Source: JAAYJR01 sp964545315
GTDB lineage: Bacteria; Bacteroidota; Bacteroidia; Bacteroidales; Prolixibacteraceae
Length of the DNA stretch: 64,000 bases
Assembly: GCA_964545315.1 (NCBI GenBank)
Contig: CAZJGI010000004.1
Location: forward strand, 1 to 64,000
Direction of reading: 5' to 3'
The notes below the pieces were generated by a model. It was not told the DNA's origin and searched no databases. It saw nothing but the letters and a program-made list of their open reading frames with translations. This document shows, piece after piece, positions 63,442 to 64,000 of this stretch (its first letter is position 1; each line of letters begins with the position of its first letter). The translations under genes were made by a program, and so were the position numbers.

Positions 63442-64000
63442 TTATATTTCTTTTTCGGTTATTTTCCCCGAAGATTTCTCCTTAAGTATAGCTTTTTTCC
63501 GGCCGTCAGGAAGAACCTCTTCCTTGACAAGCCAGTGATATTCATCGTATTCAACAAAAGCTGTAAGAGTTTCTGTGTCAGTTTTTCCCCGCCATTCATT
63601 TAATTCCACGGGTTCCCATTGTTTTGTCCGGGCAGATTTGTAACAGCTGTCAATAATTGCATTAACAACGTAACCATCATAAAAATCTTCTTCAGGTTTC
63701 AGGTTTTTTTCCAGTGCATTGAACATATCGGCAAACATATTATTATAGCCAAGTTCATGTACTTCATCACCCACAGGGAAGAGCCACCCTGTATCTGATT
63801 CGGCTTTTTCAGCCACATAACCTTTTTTCCCCGGGGCAGAGAATATTTCAAATCCGGTTCTTAGAAAATTGTCCATTCTGATTGAACCCTCAACTCCGGC
63901 CACCTCATCCTTTAGTTCCATTCCGCCACGGAAGCACCAGCTTACTTCAAACTGGCCTATAGCGCCATTTTGAAAACGGACAAGTCCGATTGCATTATCT
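63442..64000 (-). CDS. Gfo/Idh/MocA-family oxidoreductase, C-terminal part (5' end outside window)
   Basis: The frame runs from the stop at 63442 to the right edge without a start; an internal ATG at 63921 is not the true start, since the sequence upstream (DNAIGLVRFQNGAIGQFEVSW) continues the family. The 186 visible residues match the C-terminal beta-sheet domain of these NAD(P)-dependent sugar dehydrogenases (VAGVEGSIRMDN, EDFYDGYVVNAIIDSCYKSAR, WEPVEL). The N-terminal Rossmann domain lies beyond the window. The substrate is probably a sugar or inositol; it cannot be read here. Confidence 0.85.
   Translation of the reverse strand, partial: DNAIGLVRFQNGAIGQFEVSWCFRGGMELKDEVAGVEGSIRMDNFLRTGFEIFSAPGKKGYVAEKAESDTGWLFPVGDEVHELGYNNMFADMFNALEKNLKPEEDFYDGYVVNAIIDSCYKSARTKQWEPVELNEWRGKTDTETLTAFVEYDEYHWLVKEEVLPDGRKKAILKEKSSGKITEKEI

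Overview
The window looks like a chromosomal segment of a Bacteroidetes (Bacteroidota) bacterium, probably of the order Bacteroidales or a close relative. The reasons are a SusC/SusD pair with an STN-domain SusC, FecR anti-sigma factor and ECF sigma factor; a secreted peptidase with a type IX secretion C-terminal sorting tail; a short primary sigma factor without region 1.1; TAnnTTTG promoter boxes ahead of many genes; a complete Na+-NQR operon; and Bacteroidetes-typical families (DUF4293, DUF5103, Fibrobacter paralogous domain). The DNA is AT-rich with AT-rich spacers. I saw no rRNA, tRNA, CRISPR array, prophage or insertion sequence.

Region 1 (1-12230, all minus strand) is a glycan or glycolipid utilisation locus. 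Reading with transcription: ECF sigma, FecR anti-sigma, SusC, SusD, two tandem secreted beta-propeller-like proteins of unknown activity, a Fib_succ_major protein and a neutral-ceramidase-like protein that runs off the left edge. Hairpins punctuate it after fecR, after susD and after the second propeller gene.

Region 2 (12231-28674) is mostly housekeeping: a lactonase-family beta-propeller, folE, two futalosine-pathway menaquinone genes (mqnB, mqnD), an M64 peptidase, an MscS-type channel, two tandem Lrp/AsnC regulators, rlmB with an ABC-F ATPase, rlmD, an OmpA-family envelope protein, the primary sigma factor and an HtrA protease. The region before rlmD carries tandem promoter boxes, an operator-like palindrome and a long nested inverted repeat.

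Region 3 (28917-46570) holds gyrB with a LOG-family gene, an outer-membrane barrel plus a giant TPR protein, a glycosyltransferase, a CDF metal exporter, fabD, a 7TM-type sensor histidine kinase, an unknown exported protein with a structured leader, an AddA/RecB-like helicase-nuclease and a DUF4293 membrane protein.

Region 4 (46589-64000) holds a free-standing archaeal-type threonyl-tRNA editing domain; a T9SS-exported lysyl-endopeptidase-like peptidase overlapping a metallophore/cobalamin-type ABC importer operon; a CorA-family channel with an altered GMN motif coupled to an SLC12-like transporter; nqrABCDEF; a DUF5103 protein; and the 3' part of a Gfo/Idh/MocA oxidoreductase cut by the right edge. 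Together mqnB/mqnD and nqrA-F point to menaquinone-based respiration coupled to sodium export.

No single locus is an obvious new defence or mobile system. The best candidates for new biology are the unusual utilisation locus at the left end, the stand-alone tRNA editing domain, the CorA/SLC12 pair, the barrel/TPR pair beside gyrB and the operator-like structure ahead of rlmD. Assignments rest on motif recognition by eye; no database search was run.
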